Below, in pieces: positions 33,830-43,463 of a stretch of 64,000 nt of DNA. This stretch comes from Ottowia sp. (GTDB lineage: Bacteria; Pseudomonadota; Gammaproteobacteria; Burkholderiales; Burkholderiaceae_C), in assembly GCA_023228705.1 (NCBI GenBank), contig JALOAS010000002.1:1-64000 (forward strand), given 5' to 3'. Both the position numbers and the translations under genes were made by a program. The stretch's first letter is position 1, and each line of letters begins with the position of its first letter. The notes below the pieces were generated by a model. The model saw only the letters and a list, made by a program, of their open reading frames with translations. It was not told the origin of the DNA and searched no databases.

Positions 33830-35098
33830 TCAGCTCGCGTAGGGACCCGCGTCACCGATCCGCGAGTCCTGGAAGCTGCCCGGCACGGAAGGCGCAAAGC
33901 CGCTGCTGCGCGACTTGCTGAAGTTGCTGCTGGCGTATTCGCTGGCCTGCACGTCAAGCGTCAGGTCGGCAAAGGTGGGCTCGCTGCTGGCTTCCTGCTC
34001 GACCTGCCTGGTATCGGTCTTTTGGGGCTCGGTGTTTTGCAGCCGCCACATGAGGTTGGTGGGCGAGTCGGCAAACGCCATGCCAGCTTCGCGGCTGATT
34101 TGCTGCGTGTGGATCAGCCGCGCCAGGTCCTGCTCGAACGTCTGCGAGCCCTCGGCCATGGCTTTTTCCATGGCGTCGCGGACGCCGGAGAAGTCGCTTT
34201 TTTCTATCAGCTCGGAAATCAGCTTGGTGTTGAGCAGCACTTCCGCGGCCGGCAGCCGCTTGCCGTCCACGCCCGGGATGAGCCGCTGCGAGATGATGGC
34301 CTTGAGCGCGGCCGCCATGTCGCCCAGCAGCGCCGCGCGGGTCTCCAGCGGGTAGAAGCTCAGGATGCGGTTGAGCGCGTGGTAGCTGTTGTTGGCGTGC
34401 AGCGTGGCCAGGCACAAATGCCCGGTCTGGGCGTACATGATCGCAGCGGCCATGGTCTCACGGTCGCGGATCTCGCCGATCATGATCACGTCGGGCGCCT
34501 GTCGCAAGCCGTTCTTCAGGCCGATCTCCAGGCTTTCCGTGTCCGAGCCGACCTGGCGCTGGTTGATGATGGACTTCTTGTTGGAAAAGCGGAATTCAAT
34601 GGGATCTTCCATGGTCAGGATGTGGCCCCCGACCCGTTCATTGCGATAGTCGATCAGCGACGCCAGCGTCGTTGACTTTCCGGTACCCGTGGCGCCAACC
34701 ATGAGGATGAGGCCGCGCTTTTCCATGATCAGGTTCTCCAGGATGCGGGGCAGCTTGAGCGTGGATATCCTGGGAATGGCAAAGCTGATGTAGCGGATCA
34801 CGACGGCGTAGCTGCCGCGCTGGCGCATGCCCGAGATGCGGAAGCTGCCCAGCCCCTGCAGCGCAACGGCCACGTTCAGCTCGCCCCTGGACTGCAGTTC
34901 CTCCAGTTGTGCCGGCGTGACGATCTCGCTCAGCAGCCGCAACGGGCCATCGGAGGGCAGCAGCTGGTTGTTGACCGGGACACAATGCCCCTCGATGCGC
35001 ACCGTGACCGGCGAGCCGGGCGACAGGTACACGTCGGATGCATTCTTGTCCGCCATCAGTTGCAAGACGCGCTTCATGGGGGACTGCTCGGTGGACAT
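33830..35098 (-). CDS. pilU: Type IV pilus retraction ATPase, PilU type
   Basis: A 422-residue hexameric AAA-type secretion ATPase. It has Walker A GATGTGKSTTL (near residue 134), the Asp box TMEDPIEF, Walker B MIGEIRDRETM and the His box GHLCLATLHANN. The long C-terminal tail (from about residue 355, Glu/Ser-rich) is typical of PilU rather than PilT. PilU assists PilT in pilus retraction and twitching; pilT is not in the window. AAGGAG lies about seven bases upstream of the start. Confidence 0.92.
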   Translation of the reverse strand: MSTEQSPMKRVLQLMADKNASDVYLSPGSPVTVRIEGHCVPVNNQLLPSDGPLRLLSEIVTPAQLEELQSRGELNVAVALQGLGSFRISGMRQRGSYAVVIRYISFAIPRISTLKLPRILENLIMEKRGLILMVGATGTGKSTTLASLIDYRNERVGGHILTMEDPIEFRFSNKKSIINQRQVGSDTESLEIGLKNGLRQAPDVIMIGEIRDRETMAAAIMYAQTGHLCLATLHANNSYHALNRILSFYPLETRAALLGDMAAALKAIISQRLIPGVDGKRLPAAEVLLNTKLISELIEKSDFSGVRDAMEKAMAEGSQTFEQDLARLIHTQQISREAGMAFADSPTNLMWRLQNTEPQKTDTRQVEQEASSEPTFADLTLDVQASEYASSNFSKSRSSGFAPSVPGSFQDSRIGDAGPYAS

Positions 35099-35392
35099 CG
35101 CCGTTCTCCTTGTTCGATCGGTGGCCGCGGCTGGCCGCCGCTATTGTCACGGATTTTTTACAAGCCGCAACATGCGCATGAATGGTCCGGAGCGCGCCGG
35201 GTTCAAATTCGTCGCGCCAACCGGGGTCATGCTCCCGTACTGCGGCTATTATTACGCGTTGTGCCTGCAGGCGCGGGCGCTGCCCGCTGGCCCGCGACCG
35301 GCCTGCATGCTCCCGCAGCCAGACGCGCCGGCCGGCTGCGCCCGGCAGCGGCTGCCGCAGACCGCCCGTTCCCGTCCCCGTCCCAGACCATC
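35099..35392. other. Divergent spacer between pilU and smc
   Basis: Contains the pilU ribosome site (AAGGAG on the minus strand near 35104) and presumably promoters for both genes. TATTAT at 35247-35252 is a possible -10 for smc, without a clear -35. The smc frame stays open through the spacer, but nothing in it resembles the SMC N-terminus before 35393. Confidence 0.4.
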
Positions 35393-38300
35393 GTGCGCCT
35401 CAACTCAGTCAAGCTTTCCGGTTTCAAGTCGTTTGCAGACGCGGTGACGCTGGAGCTGCCGGGGCAGCTCGTTGGCGTGGTCGGCCCCAATGGCTGCGGC
35501 AAGTCCAACATCATGGACGCGGTGCGCTGGGTGCTGGGCGAGTCCAAGGCCAGCCAGCTGCGCGGCGAGTCCATGCAGGACGTCATTTTCAACGGCACCA
35601 GCCAGCGCAAGCCGGCGTCGCGCACGCTGGTCGAGCTGCACTTTGACAACAGCGACCAGCGCGCCGGCGGCGCCTTTGGCCGCTTTGCAGAAATTGCCGT
35701 GCGCCGCGTGCTCACCCGCGACGGCGCGTCCACGTACTGGATCAATGGCCAGCGCGTGCGCCGGCGCGACGTGCACGACGTCTTCCTGGGTACGGGCCTG
35801 GGCCCGCGGGCGTACGCCATCATCGGCCAGGGGACCATAGGCCGGATCATCGAGTCGCGCCCCGAGGAGCTGCGCCTGTTCCTGGAGGAGGCGGCCGGCG
35901 TCAGCAAGTACAAGGAGCGTCGCCGCGAGACGCAGAACAGGCTCAGCGACACGCGCGAGAACCTGAGCCGTGTCGAGGACATCGGGCGCGAGCTGCAGGA
36001 CAGCCTGGCCCGGCTGGAGCGCCAGGCAGGCGTGGCAGACACATACCGCAAGCTGCAGCAGGCCGTGGCGCAGGCACAGGACCGGCTCTGGTTCTCGCGC
36101 CGCGCGCAGGCTGCCACGGAGCGTGCGCAGCTGCAGGCGCAGCTGGACGAGACCGAGCTGCAACTGCAAGATGTGGTTGCCCAACTGCGCGAGCAGGAGG
36201 CCGCGCTGGCCGCCATGCGCCAGGCGCACCATGACGCGGGCGACGCCGTGAGCCAGACGCAGTCGCGCCTGTACGAGGCCAGCGCCGAAGTGGGCCAGCT
36301 GCAAGCGCAGATCCGCCATGTGGCCGAGGGGCGCCAGCGCGTGCAGGAGCAGCTGACGCAACTGCAGCAGCAGCAGGACGCATGGCGCCAGCGCCGGCGC
36401 ACGGCCGAGGCGGGACAGCAGGACCTGCGGCGACGCCAGCAGGCGCTTGAAGAAGAGCAGCAGGCGCACGCGCTGCGCCTGGCAGAGGGCGCGGAGCGGC
36501 TGGCCGAAGCGGAGCAAGCGCTGGAGCGGGCCCGCGCCGCGGCCCGGCAGGCGCAGGCCGAGGCGGCACGATACGCGCAGCAGCGGCAGGTCAAGGCAGC
36601 CGGGCAACGCGCCTTGGCCGAGCAGCTGCAGCAGCTGCAGGCGCGCCGCGAACGCGTCCAGGCCGCGCAGGCGCAACTGCCGGCGGCGGATGACGCACGC
36701 CTGCAAGCATTGCACGCGCAATTGCAGGCGGCAACCGAGGAAGAATCCGGTGCCCGACGCGAGCTGCAGCGGTTGCAGGCGCAGGTGCAGGAGCTGGAGC
36801 AGGCCCGCGCCGGCGTGCAGCAGGCCGCGCAGCGGGAGTCGGTCCGGCGCACCGACCTGGCCGCCCGGTTGCAGGCGCTGCAGGAGCTGCAGCACAAGCT
36901 GCAGTCGCGCGAAGCGTTGGCGCCGTGGCGCCAGCGGCACGCGCTGGACCGGCAGCAGCCGCTGTGGAAGCAGCTGCGCGTGCAGCCAGGCTGGGAGCGG
37001 GCGCTGGAAGCCGCGCTGCGCGACCGGCTTGACGCGCTTCCGGCCAGCAGCGCGGCGCAGGTCCTGGCGCTGGCCGACGACCCGCCACCGGGCCGGCAGA
37101 CGCTGTACCTGCAAGCTGCACCGCAGCGCGACCCGGAGCCTGGTCCGCTGCCACGCCTGCTTGACAAGCTGGTGCTGCACGACGCGGCGCGGCATGCGCT
37201 GCTGGCCGACTGGCTTGCCGGCTGCCACGTGGCGCCCGCGCTGGACGTGGCGCTGCAGCAGCGCAGCCGCCTGCAGGCCGGCGAGGTCATCTACACGCCC
37301 GCCGGCCATGCGGTGCGTGCTGCCAGCATCAGCTTTCATGCCGACGACAGCGAGCAGGCCGGGCTGCTGGCCCGGGCCGCTGAAATCGCTGACGTGGACC
37401 GGCAGCTGCGCGCCCAGCAGCAGCTGCACGAGCAGGCGGTGCAGGAGCTGGAAGCGGTCGAGCATGCGGTGGCGGATTGCGCGCGCGAGCTGGGCCAGTG
37501 CCGGCGCCGCCACGATGCGTTGCGCAGCAGCGCGCATGGCCTGCAGGTCGAGCACCTGCGCTGTGCCCAGCAGATTCAGCAAGCCACGCAGCAGCGCGAG
37601 CAGATTGCAGCGGACCTGTCCGAGCTGGCATCTGCCGACGCGGACTTGCAGCAGCGTCAGGGCCGCGTGAAGCAGGAGCTGGATGCGCTGCAAGGCAGCG
37701 AGCAGGCGGCAAAAGAGTGTGCGCACCGCTGCGAACAGGCGGAAGACGAGGCGCGGCGCCAGGCGCAGGCCATGCGCGAGGCGCACGACGGTCAGCGCAG
37801 CCGGCGGCAGGAGCTGGACTTCCAGCAGCGCAGCCTGCAGGCTGAAGTGGCCGAACTGCAGCGCGTCCTGGCCACAGCGGCCGAGCAGGAATCCGGGCTG
37901 CAGGCCCGGCACGGGCAGGCGCAGGACGAGCTTGTCCGGCTGGGCGAGGCACCCGCAGAGGCCGGCCTGCAGCAGGCGCTGGCGCGCAAGGCGGACAGCG
38001 AGCAGGCGCTGGCCAGCGCGCGCAGCCGCTACGACGATGCGTCGGCCCGGCTGCGCCAGGCCGACGAGCAGCGGCTGGTGCTGCAGCAGCGCCAGGAGCC
38101 GCTGCGCGCCCGCCTCACCGAACTGCGCCTGCAGGAGCAGGCGGCGGCGCTGCACATGCAGGACGCCGAGCAGCGGCTGGCGGATGCTGGCGCGGACTGG
38201 CAGGCGCTGGCCGCAGCCATCGGCGACGCGCCGCCGCTGGACGCGGCCAGGCTGGAGGCCGACATCGCGCGCATGCAGCGCAAGATTGAGGGCCTGGGCG

Positions 38301-38914
38301 CCGTCAACCTGGCCGCGCTGGACGAGCTGGAAGCGCAGCGCCAGCGCAAGGCGTTCCTGGACGCGCAGCTTGCGGACCTGACGCAGGCCATGCAGACGCT
38401 GGAAGCGGCGATCCGGAAAATAGACGCCGACACGCGCGAGCTGCTGGGCGCCACCTTTGACGCGGTCAACGTGCATTTCGGGCGCATGTTTCCCGAGCTG
38501 TTTGGCGGCGGCCACGCGCAACTGGTGATGACCGGCCAGGAGATCCTGGACGCCGGCGTCCAGGTCATGGCGCAGCCGCCGGGCAAGAAAAACCAGACCA
38601 TCCACCTTCTGTCCGGCGGCGAAAAGGCGCTCACCGCGATTGCCCTGGTGTTTGCCATCTTCCAGCTCAACCCGGCGCCGTTTTGCCTGCTTGACGAAGT
38701 CGACGCGCCGCTGGACGACGCCAACACCGTGCGCTTTGCGCAGCTGGTACGCAAGATGAGCGAACAGGGGACCCAGTTCCTGTTCATCAGCCACAACAAG
38801 ATAGCCATGGAAATGGCCGAGCAGCTGATTGGCGTCACCATGCAGGAGCAGGGCGTCTCGCGCGTGGTTGCCGTTGACATGCAGGGCGCCGTGCGCATGA
38901 CCGAGGCCGCCTGA
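35393..38914 (+). CDS. smc: Chromosome segregation SMC ATPase
   Basis: The 1173-residue core of the bacterial condensin. Walker A GPNGCGKSN lies near residues 31-39, followed by two long Gln/Glu/Arg-rich coiled coils (about 165-510 and 660-1000) around a hinge (about 515-650). The ABC signature LLSGGEKALTAIALVFA is near 1073 and Walker B PFCLLDEVDAPLDDANT near 1100. The GTG at 35393 gives the normal N-terminus VRLNSVKLSGFKSF. It works with ScpA (22.9 kb) and ScpB. The coding strand bias of the coiled coils leaves a very long open frame on the opposite strand that is not a gene. Confidence 0.96.
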   Translation: MRLNSVKLSGFKSFADAVTLELPGQLVGVVGPNGCGKSNIMDAVRWVLGESKASQLRGESMQDVIFNGTSQRKPASRTLVELHFDNSDQRAGGAFGRFAEIAVRRVLTRDGASTYWINGQRVRRRDVHDVFLGTGLGPRAYAIIGQGTIGRIIESRPEELRLFLEEAAGVSKYKERRRETQNRLSDTRENLSRVEDIGRELQDSLARLERQAGVADTYRKLQQAVAQAQDRLWFSRRAQAATERAQLQAQLDETELQLQDVVAQLREQEAALAAMRQAHHDAGDAVSQTQSRLYEASAEVGQLQAQIRHVAEGRQRVQEQLTQLQQQQDAWRQRRRTAEAGQQDLRRRQQALEEEQQAHALRLAEGAERLAEAEQALERARAAARQAQAEAARYAQQRQVKAAGQRALAEQLQQLQARRERVQAAQAQLPAADDARLQALHAQLQAATEEESGARRELQRLQAQVQELEQARAGVQQAAQRESVRRTDLAARLQALQELQHKLQSREALAPWRQRHALDRQQPLWKQLRVQPGWERALEAALRDRLDALPASSAAQVLALADDPPPGRQTLYLQAAPQRDPEPGPLPRLLDKLVLHDAARHALLADWLAGCHVAPALDVALQQRSRLQAGEVIYTPAGHAVRAASISFHADDSEQAGLLARAAEIADVDRQLRAQQQLHEQAVQELEAVEHAVADCARELGQCRRRHDALRSSAHGLQVEHLRCAQQIQQATQQREQIAADLSELASADADLQQRQGRVKQELDALQGSEQAAKECAHRCEQAEDEARRQAQAMREAHDGQRSRRQELDFQQRSLQAEVAELQRVLATAAEQESGLQARHGQAQDELVRLGEAPAEAGLQQALARKADSEQALASARSRYDDASARLRQADEQRLVLQQRQEPLRARLTELRLQEQAAALHMQDAEQRLADAGADWQALAAAIGDAPPLDAARLEADIARMQRKIEGLGAVNLAALDELEAQRQRKAFLDAQLADLTQAMQTLEAAIRKIDADTRELLGATFDAVNVHFGRMFPELFGGGHAQLVMTGQEILDAGVQVMAQPPGKKNQTIHLLSGGEKALTAIALVFAIFQLNPAPFCLLDEVDAPLDDANTVRFAQLVRKMSEQGTQFLFISHNKIAMEMAEQLIGVTMQEQGVSRVVAVDMQGAVRMTEAA

Positions 38915-38951
38915 CCCGCCGCTGCAAATGCGCCCCTGAAGACGACCTGCC

Positions 38952-39998
38952 ATGAGCCCACTGCAAACCGGACTGATCGTTTTTGGCGCCGTGCTGCTGC
39001 TCGGCATGCTCGCGTACAACAGCTGGCAGGCGCGGCGCAACACGCCGCGCCGGGCCCGCAGCGACCCGCTCGAGGCGAGCATAGAGCCCACCTGGGACAG
39101 CCTGCTGGTGCGCGACCCGGCGGACCCGGACGCGTCGCTGCCGGGGCTGGATGCCTTGCCGGTGCTGGGCCAGAGCACGTACCTGGACCCGCTCATAGAC
39201 GCCATCGCAGCGGTGGCGCTGGAAGGCCACGGCATCTCGGGCGATGCGCTGCTGGCGGCGCTGCCAGCCACGCGGCGGGTCGGCAGCAAGCCCTTTGCCG
39301 TCGAGGCCTGCCCGCAGGGCGCCACGGCCTGGGAGTTTCCCGTGGCTGGCCGGCACTACGACCGGCTGCAGGTGGGCGTGCAACTGGCCAACCGCACCGG
39401 CGCCATCACCGAGATCGAGTATTCCGAATTCGTGGTGGTGGCGCGTCGCTACGCAGACGCCGTGGGGGGCGAGCCGCAGTTTCCCGATATGCTGGAGGAA
39501 GTGGCGCGCGCACGCGAGCTGGATCAGTTTGCACGCGAGCACGACGCGGTGCTGCACTTTGCCATCCGGGCCCGGGGCCTGCGCTGGAGCGTGGGCTATG
39601 TTGCGCAGCAGGCGCGGCAACTGGGCCTGGTTGCCGGCGTCGGCCCGGGCAGGATGGTGCTGCCGTCCGAGGTGCCGCAGCAGCCGCCGGTGCTCGAGCT
39701 GAATTTTGACGTGCCGGCAGCCGCTGATGCGGACCTGGCACAGCAGGCCGTCACGCTGGTGACGCTGGGCTTTGACGTGCCCTGCGTCCTGCGCAGCGAG
39801 CAGCCCTGGGAGCGCCTGTGCACTCTGGCCTTTGCGCTGGCCGAAGCCATGGGCGGCGAGGTGGCCGACCGCGCGGGCCGGCCGCTGGGCGAGGACGCGC
39901 TGGGCGCCATAGCCGCCGACCTGGATCGGCTCTATGATGCGCTGGAGCAGCACGGCCTGCCCGCTGGCGCACCGGAGACCCGGCGCCTGTTTGGCTGA
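38952..39998 (+). CDS. zipA: Cell division protein ZipA, FtsZ-binding
   Basis: A 348-residue protein: one N-terminal transmembrane helix (LIVFGAVLLLGMLAYNSWQ, residues 8-26), a linker, and a C-terminal domain (about residues 205-335) resembling the ZipA FtsZ-binding fold (LHFAIRARG, GRMVLPSE, ALAEAMGGEVADRAGRPL). ZipA anchors the Z-ring to the inner membrane. Position between smc and ligA is the standard order in betaproteobacteria. The linker is less Pro/Gln-rich than in E. coli. Confidence 0.88.
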   Translation: MSPLQTGLIVFGAVLLLGMLAYNSWQARRNTPRRARSDPLEASIEPTWDSLLVRDPADPDASLPGLDALPVLGQSTYLDPLIDAIAAVALEGHGISGDALLAALPATRRVGSKPFAVEACPQGATAWEFPVAGRHYDRLQVGVQLANRTGAITEIEYSEFVVVARRYADAVGGEPQFPDMLEEVARARELDQFAREHDAVLHFAIRARGLRWSVGYVAQQARQLGLVAGVGPGRMVLPSEVPQQPPVLELNFDVPAAADADLAQQAVTLVTLGFDVPCVLRSEQPWERLCTLAFALAEAMGGEVADRAGRPLGEDALGAIAADLDRLYDALEQHGLPAGAPETRRLFG

Positions 39999-40089
39999 TT
40001 CCCGGCCGCACGCAGTGTGCACGCAGCCCCGGCAGCCCACGCGGTACGAGCCGGGCGCCATCGCTTGAGCCAGACAGTGGATCCAGACC

Positions 40090-42282
40090 ATGAATAACAT
40101 CACCCGGCAGCAATCAAGAGGCGCCGCCAGCGACGGCTCGCGGGCTGGTGCGGACGGGGACGCGGCGCTGGCGCGGGAGGCCAAGGAGCTGCGCGCCGCG
40201 CTGCACCGCGCCGCGCACCAGTACTACACGCTGGATGCGCCCGAGCTGCCCGACGCCGAATACGACCGGCTGTTCCGCCGCTTGCAGCAGCTCGAGGCGC
40301 AGCATCCGCAACTGCGGCTGCCCGGCTCGCCCACGCAGCGCGTGGGCGGCGCCGTGCTTGCGGGATTTGCCCCGGTGCGGCATGCGCTGCCCATGCTCAG
40401 CATCCGCACGCAGACCGACACCACTTCCGCCGGTGCCGAGCGCTTTGACCAGCAGGTGCGCAGCTACCTGCAGTCCGAGCAGCGCCGCCTGCAGCTGCCG
40501 GCCGATGATCCCCGGCACCGCAGCGAACCGCTGTGCCAGGAGGCGCTGGACGCGCTGGCCGGCGCGGCGCTGGCCTTTGTTGCCGAGCCCAAGTTCGACG
40601 GCCTGGCCATGAGCCTGCGCTACGAAGACGGCGTCCTGGTGCAGGCCGCCACGCGCGGTGACGGCGAGACCGGCGAAGACGTGACGCAAAACATCCGCAC
40701 CATAGGCCAGGTGCCGCTGCGGCTGCACGGCGCGCCGCCGCTGCTCGAGGTGCGCGGCGAGGTCTACATGCGCCGCGATGACTTTGAGCAGCTCAACGAA
40801 GAGCAGCGCCGGCGCATGGCCGCAGGCGACCGCAACGCGCGCAGCTTCGTCAATCCGCGCAACGCGGCTGCGGGCGCGGTGCGCCAGCTGGACCCGGGCA
40901 TTGCGGCGCAACGCCCCCTCAGCTTTTTTGCCTACGAGCTGGGGCAAATCACGCCCGCGCAGGAGGGCGGGCCGGATTTTGCCAGCCACTGGCAGGTCCT
41001 GCAGGCCTTGCGTGACTGGGGCTTTCCGGTCTCGGAGCTGGTGCGGCTGGCGCATGGGCCGGCCGAGCTGGCGGCGTTCCATGCCGACCTGGGTGCGCAG
41101 CGCGATGCGCTGCCGTTTGACATAGACGGCGTTGTCTACAAGATAGACGCGCTCGCACTGCGTCGCGAGCTGGGCTTTGTCACGCGCGAGCCGCGCTGGG
41201 CCGTCGCGCACAAGTATGCGCCGCAGGAAGAGCTGACGCGGGTCCTGGGCATAGACGTGCAGGTCGGTCGCACCGGCAAGCTCACGCCCGTGGCGCGCCT
41301 GGAGCCGGTCTTCGTGGGCGGCGTCACCGTGACCAACGCCACGCTGCACAACGAGCTGGAGGTGCATCGCAAGGACGTACGCGTTGGCGACACCGTCGTC
41401 GTCCGTCGCGCCGGCGACGTCATCCCCGAGGTGGTTGCCTCGCTGCCGGACCGGCGCCCAGCCGATGCACAGGCCTTTGTCATGCCGGCGCAATGCCCCG
41501 TCTGCGGCAGCGATGTGGTGCGCGAAGAGGGCGAGGCCGACCACCGCTGCACCGGCGGCATCGTCTGCAGCGCACAGCGCAAGCAGGCGCTGCTGCACTT
41601 TGCAAGCCGCCGCGCGATGGACATCGAGGGCCTGGGTGAAAAGCTCGTTGACCAGCTCGTGGACCGGGACCTGGTCCATACCGTTGCCGACCTCTACCGC
41701 CTGCAGCCGGACGACCTGGTCGGGCTGGACCGCATGGCGGAAAAGTCCGCGCAGAACCTGCTGGACGCGCTGCAGCAGTCGCGCCAGCGCCCGCTGCACC
41801 GCTTTGTCCATGCGCTGGGAATCCGGCACGTGGGCGAGCGCACGGCCCGCGACCTGGCGCAGCATTTTGGCTCTCTGGACGCGCTCATGGCCGCGTCGCC
41901 CGAGGCGCTGCTGCAAGTGCCCGACGTGGGACCTGCCATTGCCCAGAGCGTGCACCTGTTCTTTGCGCAGCCGCAAAACCAGGAAGTCATTGCCCAGTTG
42001 CGCGCGCTCGGGCTGGCGTGGCAGGAGACCGCGGACCCGTACAAGCCGCTGCCACTGGCTGGCCGCACCTTCGTACTGACCGGTACGCTGCCTGGCCTGA
42101 CACGCGAGCAGGCGCAGGCGCTTCTTGAAGCAGCCGGTGCCCGGGTTGCGTCCAGCGTCAGCAAGAAGACCGATTTTGTCGTTGCCGGCAGCGCTGCCGG
42201 CAGCAAGCTGGCGCGCGCCCAGAAACTCGGCATCCGCGTGATCGACGAGTCCGGGATGCGCGCGCTGCTGGCCGATTCCTGA
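40090..42282 (+). CDS. ligA: NAD-dependent DNA ligase
   Basis: Seals nicks in replication and repair using NAD. The 730-residue protein has an N-terminal Ia domain (HQYYTLDAPELPDAEYDRL), the adenylation lysine in AEPKFDGLAMSLRY near residue 168, the OB-fold VGRTGKLTPVARLEPV, a four-Cys zinc finger (CPVCGSD onwards), helix-hairpin-helix repeats and a BRCT domain (LAGRTFVLTGTLPGLTREQA). An extension of about 25 residues precedes the Ia domain, and a small insertion near residues 120-150 (LQSEQRRLQLPADDP) lengthens it beyond the usual 670-690. Confidence 0.96.
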   Translation: MNNITRQQSRGAASDGSRAGADGDAALAREAKELRAALHRAAHQYYTLDAPELPDAEYDRLFRRLQQLEAQHPQLRLPGSPTQRVGGAVLAGFAPVRHALPMLSIRTQTDTTSAGAERFDQQVRSYLQSEQRRLQLPADDPRHRSEPLCQEALDALAGAALAFVAEPKFDGLAMSLRYEDGVLVQAATRGDGETGEDVTQNIRTIGQVPLRLHGAPPLLEVRGEVYMRRDDFEQLNEEQRRRMAAGDRNARSFVNPRNAAAGAVRQLDPGIAAQRPLSFFAYELGQITPAQEGGPDFASHWQVLQALRDWGFPVSELVRLAHGPAELAAFHADLGAQRDALPFDIDGVVYKIDALALRRELGFVTREPRWAVAHKYAPQEELTRVLGIDVQVGRTGKLTPVARLEPVFVGGVTVTNATLHNELEVHRKDVRVGDTVVVRRAGDVIPEVVASLPDRRPADAQAFVMPAQCPVCGSDVVREEGEADHRCTGGIVCSAQRKQALLHFASRRAMDIEGLGEKLVDQLVDRDLVHTVADLYRLQPDDLVGLDRMAEKSAQNLLDALQQSRQRPLHRFVHALGIRHVGERTARDLAQHFGSLDALMAASPEALLQVPDVGPAIAQSVHLFFAQPQNQEVIAQLRALGLAWQETADPYKPLPLAGRTFVLTGTLPGLTREQAQALLEAAGARVASSVSKKTDFVVAGSAAGSKLARAQKLGIRVIDESGMRALLADS

Positions 42283-42395
42283 CCGCAAGTGGCGGCGCCG
42301 GTTGCTGCCATGGTGGCGTGCAGCCTGCCCATGTCACCGGATTGCAGCCGCGCGCGCCTGCGCTTGATGCGCATGGATCCGTTTGGCAAGCTCTC

Positions 42396-42425
42396 TTCAC
42401 ACTGGATTTACACGCATGGCATAAA
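42396..42425 (+). promoter_or_regulatory. Candidate sigma-70 promoter for the lipoprotein gene
   Basis: TTCACA at 42396-42401 and CATAAA at 42420-42425 are separated by 18 bases and lie 26 bases before the start codon of the following gene. The flanks CTTCAC and GTGAAG form a 6-bp inverted repeat around the site. Read by eye only. Confidence 0.35.
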
Positions 42426-42450
42426 GTGAAGCCATTGCAAGGAGAGCATC

Positions 42451-43080
42451 ATGTCGAACCCGGGTTTCTGGCGCCGCTGGGCTGCCGTCGCATCGGCAGC
42501 GTCCGTGCTGGCGCTGCTGGGCGGCTGCGTCGTGGCGCCGGTCGATCCCTGGGACGTGGGCGAACCGGTGGCGGTGTCCGGCACGGTGTACTACGGCAAC
42601 GCCTATCGTTCGTACCCCGATTATTACTACTACTACCCGGCGCCGTCCGTGTCGCTGTTGCTGCACGGTCACTCGTATCGTGGGTATCGCGGCGCACGCC
42701 ACCCTGCCCACAGACGGGCGGAGCGCCGCCACCGCCGTGTCGAGCCACAGCATCGTCCTCACGGTCAGCTTCGCGGCGAGAACCGGTCGCGCCACAATCG
42801 CTGGAGCGCAGGTGAGCGCCGTGATGCCGGCCATCGCCGCGGCAACAGCGGGGCCAGGCTCCAGCGCCCGGCACAGCGACCGCGGGCAGGCGAGGGCAGC
42901 CGGCCATGGACGGGTCGCACGATGCGCGGGAACAACAGGGGCGGTGCCAACCGGCCCAGCTCAATGCCCGCGGCCGGACAGCCAAGGCGCGGCAACCAAC
43001 TGGGATCGCGCCAGCGCGGCGCAGGCAGCCCGTCGTTCAGCCGGGGCGGCAATCTGCGCGGTGGCGGCAGCCTGCGCTGA
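42451..43080 (+). CDS. Lipoprotein with Tyr-rich segment and Arg/Gly-rich basic tail
   Basis: A 209-residue protein of unknown function. It has a basic N-terminus, a hydrophobic helix and a lipobox LLGGC (Cys26), so it should be lipidated. After this comes a Tyr-rich stretch (YRSYPDYYYYYPAP near residues 52-65), then from about residue 75 a very basic, low-complexity region of Arg, His, Gly, Gln and Asn to the end (RGGNLRGGGSLR). AAGGAGAG is seven bases upstream. The tail would be strongly cationic and probably disordered; it could bind nucleic acid or envelope polyanions. No close family recognised. Confidence 0.75.
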   Translation: MSNPGFWRRWAAVASAASVLALLGGCVVAPVDPWDVGEPVAVSGTVYYGNAYRSYPDYYYYYPAPSVSLLLHGHSYRGYRGARHPAHRRAERRHRRVEPQHRPHGQLRGENRSRHNRWSAGERRDAGHRRGNSGARLQRPAQRPRAGEGSRPWTGRTMRGNNRGGANRPSSMPAAGQPRRGNQLGSRQRGAGSPSFSRGGNLRGGGSLR

Positions 43081-43310
43081 CGGCCTGGGCGGGGCGGGGC
43101 AGTCCGGAGCCATCGCGCGTGGCCTCGCATCTGGTGCTGTCCTTGCCGTTGCAGCAACTACGCTGGGTCGCGAAGGTCTTGCACCGGATGGTGCGTCCAG
43201 CCTGTCGGCATGCGGCCCACGAAACGCGTGCGTCTCACCACCATGGCAACAACGCGGGGCGCAAGCCCGCATCGTCCTGCCGTGACCCATCAGTGCGCCG
43301 GAATGCAGAT

Positions 43311-43342
43311 AAAAAAAGGGCTGATCAAGAATGATCAGCCCT
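43311..43342 (-). terminator. Rho-independent terminator of the phasin gene
   Basis: On the minus strand an 11-bp perfect stem (AGGGCTGATCA, loop TTCT, TGATCAGCCCT) is followed by seven T. It lies 122 bases after the phasin stop. This is the clearest intrinsic terminator in the window and fits a highly expressed monocistronic gene. Confidence 0.9.
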
Positions 43343-43463
43343 GTTAAGGATCCCTGAACCTGTTTGAAAAGGTGTCGAAAGGATCCGAGGAGACAACTGG
43401 TAGATTCACATCCGGATTACAAAGTTCCGGTGTTTTTTCTGTCTGGTTCGCGGCGTGCCGGCC

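Noticed and set aside
35405..39325. A 1306-codon open frame on the minus strand opposite smc
   Set aside because: It is the shadow of the Gln/Arg/Ala-rich SMC coiled coils in GC-rich DNA, has no family features, and smc on the other strand has all its motifs.
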